64,000 bases of DNA, taken from NCBI RefSeq assembly GCF_031453995.1, contig NZ_JAVDPZ010000023.1, positions 4,280 to 68,279 of the forward strand, read 5' to 3'. Below are positions 52,329 to 60,454 of the stretch, one piece after another. Numbering within the stretch: position 1 is the stretch's first letter; each line of letters starts with the position of its first letter. Source of the stretch: Nitrobacter vulgaris. GTDB taxonomy: Bacteria; Pseudomonadota; Alphaproteobacteria; Rhizobiales; Xanthobacteraceae. The notes beneath the pieces are model-generated. The model ran no database searches. It saw only the letters and a list, made by a program, of their open reading frames with translations, and had not been told where the DNA came from. Both the position numbers and the translations under genes were made by a program.

Positions 52329-53803
52329 CAGACTTGACTTCGCTTACGCTGGCCGAGGCTCGTGACGGTCTCGCGGGCAAATCGTTCACCGCGCTCGAAC
52401 TGGCCGACGCGCATCTTGCGGCGATGGAGCGGGCGCGCGTCTTGAACGCCTATGTGCTCGAGACGCCGGAGCAGGCGAGGGCGATGGCGCGCCAGGCCGA
52501 CGGGCGGATTGCCAAAGGCGAGGGCGGACCGCTCAATGGCCTTCCGCTCGGCGTGAAGGATCTGTTTGCGACGGAAGGCACACGGACCACGGCGTGTTCG
52601 CGAATCCTCGATGATTTCAAGCCGCCTTATGAATCCACGGTGACGTCGCAGCTCTTCACGCGTGACGGCGCGGTGATGCTTGGCAAGCTCAACAATGATG
52701 AATTCGCGATGGGTTCGTCCAACGAGACCTCGTGCTTCGGTCCGGTGCTCAATCCGTGGCGGCGGCAAGCCTCCGACGCGAAACTGGTGCCCGGTGGCTC
52801 ATCCGGCGGATCGGCTTCGGCGGTGGCGGCCGGATTATGTCTCGGCGCAACCGCGACCGATACCGGCGGCTCCATCCGCCAGCCCGCAGCCTTCACCGGT
52901 ACCGTCGGCATCAAGCCCACCTACGGGCGTTGCTCCCGCTGGGGCATTGTCGCGTTTGCGTCGTCGCTCGATCAGGCGGGGCCGATTGCGCGTACCGTCC
53001 GCGACGCAGCGATTCTGCTGCGCTCCATGGCAGGCCACGATCCGAAGGATACCACTTCAGTCGATCGTGCCGTGCCTGACTATGAAGCCGCGGTCGGCAA
53101 ATCCGTCAAGGGAATGAAGATCGGCCTTCCCAGGGAGTATCGGCTGGACGGAATGCCCGCTGAAATCGATAAACTGTGGTCGCAGGGTGCCGACTGGCTG
53201 AAAGCCGCTGGCGCCGAACTTGTGGAGGTGTCGCTGCCCCACACGAAATACGCGCTGCCCGCTTACTACATCGTCGCACCGGCCGAGGCGTCCTCAAACC
53301 TCGCGCGCTACGATGGCGTCCGCTACGGCGCCCGTGCAGCGGGTAACAACATTGTGGAAATGTATGAAAATACGCGTGCGATAGGCTTTGGCGCGGAGGT
53401 CCGCCGTCGCATCATGATCGGAACCTATGTTTTGTCGGCGGGTTACTACGACGCCTATTATCTCCGCGCACAAAAGGTTCGTACCTTGATCAAAAAGGAT
53501 TTCGAGGATTGCTATGCGGCGGGGGTCGACGCGATCCTCACTCCGGCGACGCCGTCCGCCGCCTTCGGCATCGGCGAGAAGGCTGGCTCTGATCCGATCG
53601 AGATGTATCTCAACGACATCTTCACTGTGACGGCAAACATGGCGGGCTTGCCGGGTATTTCCGTGCCTGCGGGCAAGGATACTCAGGGACTTCCGCTCGG
53701 ACTGCAACTGATTGGTCGGCCGTTCGACGAGGAGACGCTGCTTTCGCTCGGCGCGATTATCGAGCAGGCTACCGGGCGCTTTAAACCCGAGGTGTGGTGG
53801 TGA
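52325..53803 (+). CDS. gatA: Glutamyl-tRNA(Gln) amidotransferase subunit A
   Basis: A 492-residue amidase-signature protein that releases ammonia from glutamine. Active-site Lys in LPLGVKDLF, and the Ser-cisSer-Lys triad in VPGGSSGGSASAVAAGLCLGATATDTGGSIRQPAAFTG, with KPTYGRCSRWGIV. The C-terminus (AYYDAYYLRAQKVRTLIKKDF and NMAGLPGISVP) is also standard. It overlaps the preceding 68-aa gene and, by four bases, the following gene (GTGA). Confidence 0.96.
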   Translation: MTDLTSLTLAEARDGLAGKSFTALELADAHLAAMERARVLNAYVLETPEQARAMARQADGRIAKGEGGPLNGLPLGVKDLFATEGTRTTACSRILDDFKPPYESTVTSQLFTRDGAVMLGKLNNDEFAMGSSNETSCFGPVLNPWRRQASDAKLVPGGSSGGSASAVAAGLCLGATATDTGGSIRQPAAFTGTVGIKPTYGRCSRWGIVAFASSLDQAGPIARTVRDAAILLRSMAGHDPKDTTSVDRAVPDYEAAVGKSVKGMKIGLPREYRLDGMPAEIDKLWSQGADWLKAAGAELVEVSLPHTKYALPAYYIVAPAEASSNLARYDGVRYGARAAGNNIVEMYENTRAIGFGAEVRRRIMIGTYVLSAGYYDAYYLRAQKVRTLIKKDFEDCYAAGVDAILTPATPSAAFGIGEKAGSDPIEMYLNDIFTVTANMAGLPGISVPAGKDTQGLPLGLQLIGRPFDEETLLSLGAIIEQATGRFKPEVWW

Positions 53804-54102
53804 CTCCAGATGCTTTCAAAGCCAGCCTGACGAGTGCGGCCCCGCCGGGGGGTGTTTCGCCACAGCTTGCGGCGTTGTGGTGGGCTGCCAAGGGTGACTG
53901 GAATAAGGCGCACGTCATCGTGCAGCCGCTGGTGGGGCCGGAGGCCGCTTGGGTGCATGCCTATCTGCATCGGCTTGATGGTCGCGAGATCGGCAACGCC
54001 GCTTACTGGTATCGCCGCGCCGACAAGCCGTTTGCGAAAGGTTCGTCCGAGGACGAGTGGAACCAGATCGTCGCGGAATTGCTGGGCGGCCAAAGCGGCT
54101 AG
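53800..54102 (+). CDS. Hypothetical protein after gatA
   Basis: A 100-residue protein starting at a GTG (53800; GTG 53794 and 53797 also possible) that overlaps the gatA stop. It has SPQLAALWWAAKGDWNKAHVIVQPL and EAAWVHAYLHRLDGREIGNAAYWYRRADKPF, which look like a TPR/SEL1-like helical pair. It is a recurring hypothetical protein next to gatA in the Bradyrhizobium group, in my recollection, but its function is unknown. A cytosolic accessory or a stress-linked protein is possible. Confidence 0.7.
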   Translation: MTPDAFKASLTSAAPPGGVSPQLAALWWAAKGDWNKAHVIVQPLVGPEAAWVHAYLHRLDGREIGNAAYWYRRADKPFAKGSSEDEWNQIVAELLGGQSG

Positions 54103-54263
54103 CTCATTCGGGAGTGGTCGCCCCGCCAATTTAATTACCGCTTTATTCGCGGTATCAGCGCCGCAAATTGACCACAACGGGAGGTAGCCCGGTCGAGACG
54201 GATTGCCATTCGCCGCGCCCCGAACCATAGTCGGCGCGCGATTGGCGGGGCGACTTTACGACC

Positions 54264-55643
54264 ATGCGTTCAGCATTTGCTGTCATCGGACTGTGTACGG
54301 TGCTGCTTGGTTGCGCGTCGATTCAGAACGCGCCTGTCAACCAGCCGGGCAGCAGCGCCGATCTCGCGGGCCAACTGCACGAAAACTTCGAAGAACGCTC
54401 CGCCACCGACGACGATCTGGTCGCGCTGTCGTTTTCAGGCGGCGGTACGCGGGCGGCTGCCTTTTCCTTCGGCGTGCTGGAAGAACTGGCGCAGACGCCG
54501 GTGCGCGGCGGCGGCGCATCCATGATCGACCGCATCGATTTCATTTCCGGAGTGTCCGGAGGGTCGGTGACCGCTGCGTATTTCGGATTGCGCAAACGAG
54601 CGGCCATGGCCGACTTCCGTGAGAAATTCCTGCTGCGCAATGCCGAGGAGGGACTTCAAACCAACCTCAACCTTGCCACGCTTGGCAAAGCGTTCGCCGG
54701 CGGTATCAACGATTCCAACGGCCTGCCGCGCTGGCTCGATGCCAACCTGTTTCATGGCGCGACCTTCGCCGATCTACGAAAGACGGTACGCCCGCGGGTG
54801 TGGATCAACGCCTCCGACATCTACAATCGCACGCCCTTTGTTTTTGGTGTGACTGCGTTCAGCGCAATGTGCAGCGACCTCGAGTCTTATCCGATGGCAA
54901 ACGCGGTGGCGGCGTCGGCGGCGGTCCCCGTCGCGTTCGCGCCGGTGGTGATTCAGACCTTTCCGGGTCGATGCAAGGATCCGCTGCCGGCATGGATCGT
55001 GAAAGCGCGCGACAATCGCAACGCGCCGCCGATGTTGAGCGCCTTTGCGAAAGCAATCAGCCGCTATCATGATGGCGAAATTCCCTACATCAAGCTGCTC
55101 GACGGTGGTCTGGTCGACAACTACGGCTTGGCCGGTTTCACCATCGCGCTGCTGTCGGCGCGCGCTCCCTATGAACCGCTGTCACCCGAGCAGGCCGTCA
55201 AAATCCGGCGCGGACTGTTTGTGGTCGTGGATGCCAAGACCGGCGTTTCAGGCAACTGGATCAATACCATTGAAGGTCCAAGCGGCGCCGATCTGGTCAA
55301 GGCGGCGGCGAATACCGCAATCGATGCCAGTGTGGGCGCGGGTTACACGGCCTTCGAGCGTACCATGGGTGATTGGCAGGCGGCGCTGGTCCGTTGGCGC
55401 TGTGGTCTGACTGCGGCGGAGCGCGCCCGTTACGGGGCGCGTCCGGGTTGGAACTGTCACGATCTGAAATTTTTCGTAGGCCGCGTCGGCTTCGATCAAC
55501 TTGATTCCGCGCGCGCCGCTCGCCTCGAGACTGTTCCGACCCGATTCCACTTGCCGCCGCAGCAGGTGGACGAGGTCATCGCGGCAGGCCGGGACGCATT
55601 GCGGGCAAGCTCCGCGTTTCGCATGTTTGCCGGAAGCAAGTAA
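54264..55643 (+). CDS. Patatin-like phospholipase lipoprotein
   Basis: A 459-residue protein with a lipoprotein signal (lipobox LLGC near residue 17). SFSGGGTRAAAFSFGVLEEL is the oxyanion G-G-G-x-R region, FISGVSGGSVTAAYFGL holds the nucleophile serine (G-x-S-G-G), and LLDGGLVDNYG carries the catalytic Asp (D-G-G). Patatin enzymes deacylate phospholipids. The gene lies between the gatA-linked hypothetical and gatB, so the locus is interrupted. The N-terminus and lipobox indicate a periplasmic or outer-membrane location. Confidence 0.88.
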   Translation: MRSAFAVIGLCTVLLGCASIQNAPVNQPGSSADLAGQLHENFEERSATDDDLVALSFSGGGTRAAAFSFGVLEELAQTPVRGGGASMIDRIDFISGVSGGSVTAAYFGLRKRAAMADFREKFLLRNAEEGLQTNLNLATLGKAFAGGINDSNGLPRWLDANLFHGATFADLRKTVRPRVWINASDIYNRTPFVFGVTAFSAMCSDLESYPMANAVAASAAVPVAFAPVVIQTFPGRCKDPLPAWIVKARDNRNAPPMLSAFAKAISRYHDGEIPYIKLLDGGLVDNYGLAGFTIALLSARAPYEPLSPEQAVKIRRGLFVVVDAKTGVSGNWINTIEGPSGADLVKAAANTAIDASVGAGYTAFERTMGDWQAALVRWRCGLTAAERARYGARPGWNCHDLKFFVGRVGFDQLDSARAARLETVPTRFHLPPQQVDEVIAAGRDALRASSAFRMFAGSK

Positions 55644-55708
55644 GTGAGCGTGGACACCCCGCGTAAGATGGGGTTTCCCAATCGCGAACCCCGGAGTAAA
55701 AGCCGCGC

Positions 55709-57193
55709 ATGAACGCACCTGTCAAACCGTCTAACCTGATCAAAGGCGCAACCGGCGACTGGGAGATGGTGATCGGGCTTGAAGTCCACGCCCAGGTCAC
55801 TTCCAACGCAAAGTTGTTTTCGGGCGCCTCGACCGCCTTCGGCGGCGACCCCAACAGCCATGTCTCGCTGGTCGATGCGGCGATGCCCGGAATGCTGCCG
55901 GTCATCAACGAGGAATGCGTCCGCCAAGCGGTGCGCACCGGGCTTGGGCTGAACGCGCAGATCAACCTGCGCTCGGTGTTCGATCGCAAGAACTATTTCT
56001 ATCCCGACCTGCCGCAGGGCTATCAGATCAGCCAGTACAAGTCGCCGATCGTCGGTGAGGGTGAAGTCGTCGTCGATCTTGCTGACGGCACGAGCTTTGT
56101 GGTCGGGATCGAGCGGCTCCATCTCGAACAGGACGCCGGCAAGTCGCTGCACGAGCAGCATGCGGACATGAGCGCGATCGACCTGAACCGCTCCGGCGTA
56201 GCGCTGATGGAAATCGTATCCAAGCCCGACATGCGTTCATCCGAGCAGGCCAAGGCCTATGTGACGAAGCTGCGGACGATCCTGCGCTATCTCGCCACCT
56301 GCGACGGTGACATGGAGAAAGGCAGCCTCCGCGCCGACGTGAACGTCTCGGTGCGCCGGCCGGGCGAGCCCTTCGGTACGCGCTGCGAGATCAAAAACGT
56401 CAACTCCATCCGCTTCATCGGTCAGGCGATTGAACACGAGGCGCGGCGTCAGATCGAAATTCTCGAGGATGGCGGCAGCATTGATCAGCAAACCCGGCTG
56501 TTCGATCCGGATAAGGGCGAGACCCGCGCGATGCGCTCCAAGGAAGAGGCACACGACTACCGCTATTTTCCAGATCCCGACCTGCTGCCGCTGGAGTTTT
56601 CGCAGTCCTTCGTCGATGCGTTGAAGACCGATCTGCCGGAGTTGCCGGACCAGAAGAAGGCAAGGTTCATCGCGGATCTCAGCCTGACACCCTATGACGC
56701 CGCCGTGCTTGTCAACGAGCATGAGTGCGCCAACTTCTACGAGTCGGTTCTGGCCGGTCTTGCGAACGCGCGACGCGATGGGAAAGTTGCCGCCAACTGG
56801 GTGATCAACGAACTGTTTGGGCGCCTCAACAAGGAGGGCCTGAGCATCGCGGCATCGCCGGTATCGGCGCCCCAGCTCGCTGCGATCATCGACCTGATTG
56901 GCGAGGGAACCATCTCCGGCAAGATCGCCAAGGATCTGTTCGAGATCGTTTGGACCGAAGGCGGCGATCCGCGGGTGCTGGTCAAGGCGCGCGGGATGAA
57001 GCAGGTCACCGACATGGGTGCGATCGAGAAGGCGGTCGAGGATATCGTCGCTGCCAACCCGGACAAGGTCGCGCAGGTCCGCGCCAAGCCGCAGATGATC
57101 GGCTGGTTCGTGGGTCAAGTGATGAAAGCGTCCGGCGGTAAGGCCAATCCGCAAGCCGTAAACGATCTGCTCAAGACCAAACTTGGACTGTAA
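55709..57193 (+). CDS. gatB: Aspartyl/glutamyl-tRNA amidotransferase subunit B
   Basis: A 494-residue GatB: GDWEMVIGLEVHAQVTSNAKLFSGASTAFGGDPNSHVSLVDAAMPGMLPVIN, the conserved LHLEQDAGKS (kinase-like site), DLNRSGVALMEIVSKPDMRSSEQAKAYV, GSLRADVNVSVRRPGEPFGTRCEIKNVNS and the C-terminal YqeY-like tail (GKIAKDLFEIVWTEGGDPRVLVK). It phosphorylates misacylated tRNA before amidation. Its start is 65 bases after the patatin stop. Confidence 0.96.
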   Translation: MNAPVKPSNLIKGATGDWEMVIGLEVHAQVTSNAKLFSGASTAFGGDPNSHVSLVDAAMPGMLPVINEECVRQAVRTGLGLNAQINLRSVFDRKNYFYPDLPQGYQISQYKSPIVGEGEVVVDLADGTSFVVGIERLHLEQDAGKSLHEQHADMSAIDLNRSGVALMEIVSKPDMRSSEQAKAYVTKLRTILRYLATCDGDMEKGSLRADVNVSVRRPGEPFGTRCEIKNVNSIRFIGQAIEHEARRQIEILEDGGSIDQQTRLFDPDKGETRAMRSKEEAHDYRYFPDPDLLPLEFSQSFVDALKTDLPELPDQKKARFIADLSLTPYDAAVLVNEHECANFYESVLAGLANARRDGKVAANWVINELFGRLNKEGLSIAASPVSAPQLAAIIDLIGEGTISGKIAKDLFEIVWTEGGDPRVLVKARGMKQVTDMGAIEKAVEDIVAANPDKVAQVRAKPQMIGWFVGQVMKASGGKANPQAVNDLLKTKLGL

Positions 57194-57340
57194 CCTACGA
57201 CCGTCGGTTCAACTCGGCAGCGCGGCTGCATTCCTTGTCCCGACCGCATGGGGGCGACGGCGCCTGCGTTTGTTTGGCGGAGCGTTGCGGGCTGAAGCAG
57301 TTGGCCTCGCATGGCACGGAGTGGCGCTACGTTACGTCCG

Positions 57341-57545
57341 CCAGCCGATGCAGAAGGCTTTGTCAAAAGCTTCAAAGGCCGCTTCGCGCCTAGTGCCTCA
57401 ACGAGCATCTGTTCGTCAGCTTCGACGAGGCCCGCCAGTCATCAAGGACTGAAGGATCGACTACAACACCAACCGCTCGCAAACGTCCTCATGGGCTCGT
57501 ACCAACTGAGTTTGCAGCCTGCCCCAACGAGCCGACAGCGCCCGG
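57341..57545 (+). pseudogene. IS3-family transposase C-terminal relic
   Basis: Pieces of the DDE-transposase end can be read if several lesions are repaired: DAEGFVKSFKGR, then LNEHLFVSFDEARQ, then (after a one-base deletion) VIKD-stop-RIDYNTNR where the expected Trp codon is TGA, then VPTEFAACPNEPT. The usual text of IS3/IS407-type orfB here is GFVESFNGRLRDECLNEHLF ... VIKDWRIDYNTNRPHSSL ... TPTEFA. No intact frame or inverted terminal repeats were identified. The relic lies after gatB. Confidence 0.7.
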
Positions 57546-57569
57546 AAGAGCAGTGAGAGCTGAATCAAT

Positions 57570-57600
57570 TTTTGCGAATCGCATTTCACGATTCGCAAAA
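57570..57600. repeat. Perfect 12-bp inverted repeat
   Basis: TTTTGCGAATCG (57570-57581) and CGATTCGCAAAA (57589-57600) around CATTTCA. It sits 25 bases after the transposase relic. Neither strand has a T run after the stem, so it is more like an operator or the end of a lost element than a terminator. Confidence 0.55.
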
Positions 57601-58020
57601 GCGATGCGTCATGGCGGGCTCGGGCGGTGGCTTTCAAGCTTGTTGGTGAAAATATTTTTATTGCCAAAAGTCGCGACTCGGAGTCCGTGCCTATATCGAT
57701 TTCACCTTCGCTCCGACTCGTCACGATGCGTGCTGCGCATCTATCGCTGATTTGTTGAATGCAGAATATCGCTGCGGCGCAGTGGTTTTCTTAAAAATAT
57801 TGAGATGCGCCTGCGCAGGGTTTCTTAGCTTGCTGGCGCCTCTCGTCAACGAGTCTCCGCATCATCGCGGTGCGTGCTGCCGTCTTGCCGCTGTAAGGCA
57901 TCAACACTTCCTTAAGCGAGACACTGTTTTTTTCAATATGTTGGTGTATTCGAATGATGTGCACTTCGATTCCCGAGTGCATGCAGCGACTAAGCCATCT
58001 CACTACATCTGGAGGGCAAC

Positions 58021-58134
58021 ATGGCCAAGAAAGCGAAGAAGGCGAAAGCGAAAACGAAGAAGGTGAAGAAGACGAAGAGCGCAGTGAAGAAGACTGCGAA
58101 GAAGACCCGCAAGGTCGCCAAGAAGAAGAAGTAA
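58021..58134 (+). CDS. 37-residue Lys-rich (histone H1-like) protein
   Basis: A 37-codon frame with GGAGG six bases before ATG 58021 and a TAA stop at 58132. It contains 20 lysines and one arginine among Ala, Thr, Val and Ser, in the pattern of AKKAKKAKAKTKK and ending VAKKKK. The composition is that of bacterial histone H1-like tails that bind nucleic acid. A perfect hairpin follows 13 bases after the stop. The strong ribosome site and hairpin support a real expressed gene, which size filters may miss. Function unproven. Confidence 0.7.
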   Translation: MAKKAKKAKAKTKKVKKTKSAVKKTAKKTRKVAKKKK

Positions 58135-58840
58135 GTTCGCTTTGGAATCGCCGGCAGCTTGATGCCGGCGAAGTCGTAGGAGCCGAAGAGAGTTTGTTTC
58201 CAAACAGATTTCAAATTCGGGCTTTGGCGACGAGAGAGGGTGTCGGCGAGACATCAGGTCAAACGGTCGGATCGTCGTTTCGGAACTCCCCCCGCGACAA
58301 CCGATCCGAAGGAAGAACGCGGTGAGTTTCACCGTCGGTCTTCGTCGACGCGGATATCAAGATCCGCGATCACTTGCAGCCTCGGCTGCGGTGAGAGTTG
58401 GTCCTGACGTGTTCACCGACGCCCTCGTCCTACGCTGGCGTGGCTCAGCCCCGGCGCTGCCATTTTCCATCATTTGCAGTTGATCTGTCGCAGGAAGGCG
58501 ACGAATCGTGATGCTTACGGCGTCCGGCCTCCTGCTTTAGCGAGCGCGGTTGGATCCGGGCTGTGGCGATGGTTAGCAGTTTGCCAAATGAAACAGTAAA
58601 TCGAATCCTGTGAAACTACAAAAACCTCTGTCACATAACGGTTTTTTGATTCGGTGCGATTCCTGTCCGCAACGGTGTTCACGTTCGATTCATCCCAATA
58701 CTTAAACTGCTCTTCAAATTTAACCTCCATGATCCGTGTGTCTGGACGGCACGCCGGCGAACGGCGGTTGGATCCAGCGGGGCGCCAACAGGTGGATGGG
58801 CCGCACTCGAAGCAGGGGTGGCAAAAAAAGGAACAGAGAG
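58135..58840. other. 706-bp region between Lys-rich gene and Sel1-like gene
   Basis: Contains one strong hairpin (58148-58171, listed) and otherwise no supported gene. I see no repeat copies. Confidence 0.55.
58148..58171 (+). terminator. Perfect 9-bp hairpin after the Lys-rich gene
   Basis: TCGCCGGCA (58148-58156) pairs with TGCCGGCGA (58163-58171) around GCTTGA, 13 bases after the stop. There is no T run, so it may terminate weakly or protect the mRNA 3' end. Confidence 0.5.
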
Positions 58841-59107
58841 ATGTTTCAGGGGCAGATCGACTACGAGACGGCGGTGCCGGTAAGCGCTGACGCTATTCAG
58901 GATATTCTTTTCGAACAGGGCCTGTATTGGGCGAGCGGTCGGGCCGGCCTGGTCGATCTGGTGGCCGCGCATAAATGGTTCAATCTTGCAGCGCTTAAGG
59001 GACACACTGACGCGGCCGCGATGCGCCGCGAGGTTGCGGCGCTGATGTCCGAGGCCGAGATTGTCATGGCGCAACGCGACGCGCGGGCCTGGATGACGGT
59101 GCACTGA
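58841..59107 (+). CDS. Small Sel1-repeat-type protein
   Basis: An 88-residue protein from ATG 58841 (GGAACAGAGAG upstream). GLVDLVAAHKWFNLAALKGHTDAAAMRREVAALMSEAEIVMAQRDAR matches one Sel1-like repeat (A-x-K-W-F-x-x-A-A-x-x-G) with a helical extension; this pattern is common in alphaproteobacteria, where it is often exported, but this copy has no signal peptide. A scaffold for protein interaction is likely. Isolated in gene-poor DNA. Confidence 0.75.
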   Translation: MFQGQIDYETAVPVSADAIQDILFEQGLYWASGRAGLVDLVAAHKWFNLAALKGHTDAAAMRREVAALMSEAEIVMAQRDARAWMTVH

Positions 59108-59952
59108 GCCGCTTTGACTTTCGCGTCCAATGCGCCGCGGGAGTCTTACCGCTTGGTATCGCCTTCGGGTTGCTTGCGATTGAATCTGAAATCTCGGGCA
59201 GCAAAGGCACTGGAGCTGTGCCATATGGCCACCGACAACTAAGGTCTCTCGGTTCCGCCTGGCGACGCAGCAAGCGTCTCGAGAAGGGCGCGCACGAAAG
59301 GGCTGTGCCAGCATAGCTTCGGCGATGTCGGTGCGGGTTTTGGAATCTTTCCATCGTTTTGTTTCATAGCTGCACGAATGGACTGCGCATCTCCTTTCAA
59401 TGGGCCCTGAAGCAGGGGCGCGTCGACGTCGGCGAGGGCAAGGTTCCTCTCAGGACGGGAAGGCGGCAAATACCCGGCCGACCCATCAGTGTTATTGATC
59501 GAGGCTGCGGCTGGGCACCTGCAGAAACCCGCATGAGGCCCAGTAGAACGAGGCATTCTGTTTGTTCGCCAAGTATGCGCGAGCGACTGGCTTGGGCTGG
59601 TTCCATTGCTCGATTGCGAGGGGTGTCGTTTTCAACCGCTCGTTGGCGCACGCTGCAATGTTTGCCAGAGATCATGCGCCAATCAGCGCCAGCCATGAGC
59701 GTGAACGGCGTTGCCGCTAATGGGCTAATGAGATGTAAGGCGTGCGATCATTCACCTTTCGCAGCCTCCACATCCTGCGACCTGACGCTGAGGTGATGCG
59801 ACCCGTCGTCACAGATCGTTGCACGGCACGCGCCACCCGCAGCTCTCCGCTGCCACCGACATCTGCTGCGAAGCGCGGCGGCGAGGACGCCTGGGAGGCA
59901 CTAGCCTGACCGAGCAAAGGGCTGGTTTCGAACCTGGGCCGCCGCAGGCCAG
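59108..59952. other. 845-bp gene-poor region
   Basis: No confident gene apart from a weak minus candidate at 59239-59367. I see no tRNA, repeat or strong hairpin. Confidence 0.5.
59239..59367 (-). CDS. Possible 42-aa protein or 3' end of a decayed gene
   Basis: Minus-strand frame from ATG 59367 to TAG: 42 residues ending in FVRALLETLAASPGGTERP, with a proline-rich first half containing APTSPKLCWHSP. The frame is open further upstream to about 59556 (with LADVDAPLLQGPLKGDAQSIRAAMKQ), so it could be the end of a longer, damaged gene. No ribosome site close to ATG. Weak evidence. Confidence 0.3.
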   Translation of the reverse strand: MKQNDGKIPKPAPTSPKLCWHSPFVRALLETLAASPGGTERP

Positions 59953-60246
59953 CTAATCGTTATCGTCCAGTTCAGCGTCCCAGCCACGCGCCTTTGCACG
60001 GGCGATGGCCTCGGCATAAACGCGCTTGTGGCGATCGGCCAACTCCGGTGGCAACGCGCTGGGAACGTTGCCGTATTGATCCCAAAGCTGGTCCACTTTG
60101 CTCATCAACGCCTGCATCTGGCCGGCGTCCCAATTCGCGCAGTCTTGTGTCTCGGGAATGAGACCGAACACGCGCGCATCAAGCACGGTTCGCCCGAGCG
60201 GGGTCATCCCATGTCTGTCTTGGTCGAGTCCGACGTATTTGGCCAT
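59953..60246 (-). CDS. 97-aa hypothetical protein, divergent from dabB
   Basis: From ATG 60246, 97 residues, soluble and acidic at the end (WDAELDDND). Blocks such as GLDQDRHGMTPLGRTVLDARVFGLIPETQDC and SALPPELADRHKRVYAEAIARAKARGWD look like a compact helical protein that I have seen as a hypothetical next to autotrophy genes. The gene is divergent from dabB with a perfect 11-bp inverted repeat between them, so shared regulation is likely. Function unknown. Confidence 0.65.
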   Translation of the reverse strand: MAKYVGLDQDRHGMTPLGRTVLDARVFGLIPETQDCANWDAGQMQALMSKVDQLWDQYGNVPSALPPELADRHKRVYAEAIARAKARGWDAELDDND

Positions 60247-60317
60247 GGACGATTCTCTTGCATGAAAAACGATTCGCCGAGTGCTGGCGGCAAGCGTTGT
60301 TATCAGCTCGCCTTGGG

Positions 60318-60352
60318 GACTGAATAAGAAAATCAAATTTGCTTATTCAGTC
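60318..60352. promoter_or_regulatory. Perfect 11-bp inverted repeat in divergent dab promoter
   Basis: GACTGAATAAG (60318-60328) and CTTATTCAGTC (60342-60352) are perfect inverse copies around a 13-base AT-rich spacer. It lies between divergent genes at 60246 and 60455, the position of an operator for a LysR-type or similar dimeric regulator. A hairpin terminator is unlikely because there is no T run directly after the stem in either direction. Confidence 0.6.
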
Positions 60353-60454
60353 TATCCTTTATGATGTTGCGGCCGGCCTGCTTGGCCAGCCGGGGCTGCG
60401 GGGCCCCCGAATGCTTCGGCATCGCGCTATCCCGATCGAACAAGGAGTGTTGCC

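Larger units (their letters stand above)
57194..58020. other. 827-bp gene-poor region with IS relic and palindrome
   Basis: No intact gene. It contains the IS3-type transposase relic (57341-57545) and a perfect 12-bp inverted repeat (57570-57600), both listed. A minus frame at 57791-58003 is open for 70 codons but has no ribosome site; I do not call it. The last 200 bases are AT-richer and must contain the promoter of the Lys-rich gene. Confidence 0.6.

Noticed and set aside
57791..58003. 70-codon minus frame before the Lys-rich gene
   Set aside because: No ribosome site and it lies antisense to the presumed promoter region.
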